Shown piece by piece: positions 63,623 to 64,000 of a stretch of DNA of 64,000 bases. Position numbers and translations under genes: made by a program. The notes beneath the pieces were generated by a model that was not told the origin of the DNA, ran no database searches, and saw only the letters and a list, made by a program, of their open reading frames with translations. Within the stretch, counting starts at the first letter, position 1, and the number at the start of each line of letters is the position of its first letter. Origin of the DNA: Leisingera thetidis (GTDB lineage Bacteria; Pseudomonadota; Alphaproteobacteria; Rhodobacterales; Rhodobacteraceae); NCBI RefSeq assembly GCF_025857195.1, contig NZ_CP109787.1:1925501-1989500 (forward strand), in the 5' to 3' direction.

Positions 63623-64000
63623 CACACTTCCTCCCCTTCCGGCAGGTTGCGGGCATTGGCCAGCAGCGGCTCCAGCTTGGCCAGCACCGCATTGACCTGG
63701 GCCTGGTCACTGGCTTGGGCGGCGCGCAGGCCTTCGATCTCGGCTTCCATTGCCGAATTGATCAGCCCGGCGTCGCCGAGACTTTGCGCGTTGGCTTCGC
63801 GCAGCGCGGTGTTGGAGGCCCGCAATTCCTCATTTGCCTGGCGCAGGTGCTGCAGTTCGGCGTCCAGCCGCAGCAGGGTTTCGTTCTGCTGCCCGGCTTC
63901 GGCGCCGATGTCCTGAACCGGATCCGCGGACGCCCCGGCTGACGATTGTGCCTGTTCCAGCTGCGCTTTCAGGCTGTCATTGGCGGCCTGGGCTTCGGAA
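63622..64000 (-). CDS. Coiled-coil protein upstream of ZapA (ZauP-like), N-terminus outside the window
   Basis: The visible 125 C-terminal residues are a continuous helical, Glu/Gln/Ala/Leu-rich coiled coil (ETLLRLDAELQHLRQANEEL, RASNTALREANAQSL, ending NLPEGEEV). The stop codon overlaps the zapA start (TGATG). In Caulobacter a coiled-coil protein encoded directly upstream of zapA (ZauP) partners ZapA in focusing the Z-ring. Position and structure fit, but sequence identity could not be checked. The frame continues past the window edge without a stop. Confidence 0.75.
   Translation of the reverse strand, partial: SEAQAANDSLKAQLEQAQSSAGASADPVQDIGAEAGQQNETLLRLDAELQHLRQANEELRASNTALREANAQSLGDAGLINSAMEAEIEGLRAAQASDQAQVNAVLAKLEPLLANARNLPEGEEV

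Overview
The window is a contiguous, gene-dense piece of a GC-rich alphaproteobacterial chromosome. It most resembles a Roseobacter-group member of the Rhodobacteraceae (Leisingera/Phaeobacter-like). Supporting traits are the CtrA-pathway phosphotransferase ChpT, an ornithine-lipid operon (olsBA), a B12-dependent class II ribonucleotide reductase as the only RNR seen, a separate pterin-binding part of methionine synthase beside metF, a LexA box of the alphaproteobacterial type GAAC-N7-GAAC, a short RTX protein and a gene-transfer-agent-type holin. Nearly everything is housekeeping. I see no prophage structural genes, insertion sequence, CRISPR array or rRNA operon.

Layout. 1-4.7 kb: rlmE and ppx on the minus strand, then a one-carbon/methionine operon (small conserved protein, metF, methyltetrahydrofolate-binding protein). 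4.8-7 kb: tRNA-Ser, a DUF2059 protein, rplU-rpmA. 7.2-11.3 kb: GNAT enzyme, obgE-proB-proA. 11.4-13.9 kb: chpT divergent from a DUF3553 gene, then olsB-olsA. 14-15.9 kb: rpsB-tsf. 16.3-20 kb: aroQ-luxR (minus), a divergent serine hydrolase and tesB. 20.3-24 kb: nrdJ with a long upstream region and tRNA-Pro. 24.8-28.1 kb: DUF192 and twin cold-shock genes, pdxH, fabI, gpt. 28.3-40.4 kb: an aminotransferase, ppiD-trpE, a polysaccharide-deacetylase-like gene, then trpG-trpD-ung-trpC-moaC-moeA and lexA. 40.4-45.3 kb: comEC, gltX, gltA. 45.6-47.3 kb: RTX protein and a PaaG-like hydratase. 47.4-51.7 kb: ccmH, ccmF and ccmE with a holin/endolysin pair inserted between ccmF and ccmE. 51.7-57.5 kb: argC, murI and a fused indolepyruvate oxidoreductase with a divergent LysR regulator. 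58.7-64 kb: a probable small RNA, purL, a Cys-rich protein, bolA, a tiny membrane protein, grxD, zapA and a coiled-coil partner cut by the window edge.

Most notable. (1) A two-gene lysis cassette (3-TM holin plus GH108-type endolysin) with no phage around it lies inside the cytochrome c maturation genes. Its holin type is the one associated with gene transfer agent release. The same window encodes ChpT, the phosphorelay protein upstream of CtrA, which controls such agents in relatives. (2) A probable sRNA at about 58.74-58.85 kb carries a single-stranded CCUCCC stretch resembling the anti-Shine-Dalgarno sequence. (3) A family of hairpin-bearing repeats sits, always in the sense orientation, just past the 3' ends of genes. 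(4) A 41-residue membrane protein starting at TTG is coupled to grxD. (5) A LuxR solo lacks the usual AHL-contacting Asp, Trp and Tyr residues. (6) CtrA-like, NrdR-like and SAH-riboswitch-like signals occur in intergenic regions. All motif coordinates come from reading the sequence by eye. No alignment or folding program was run.
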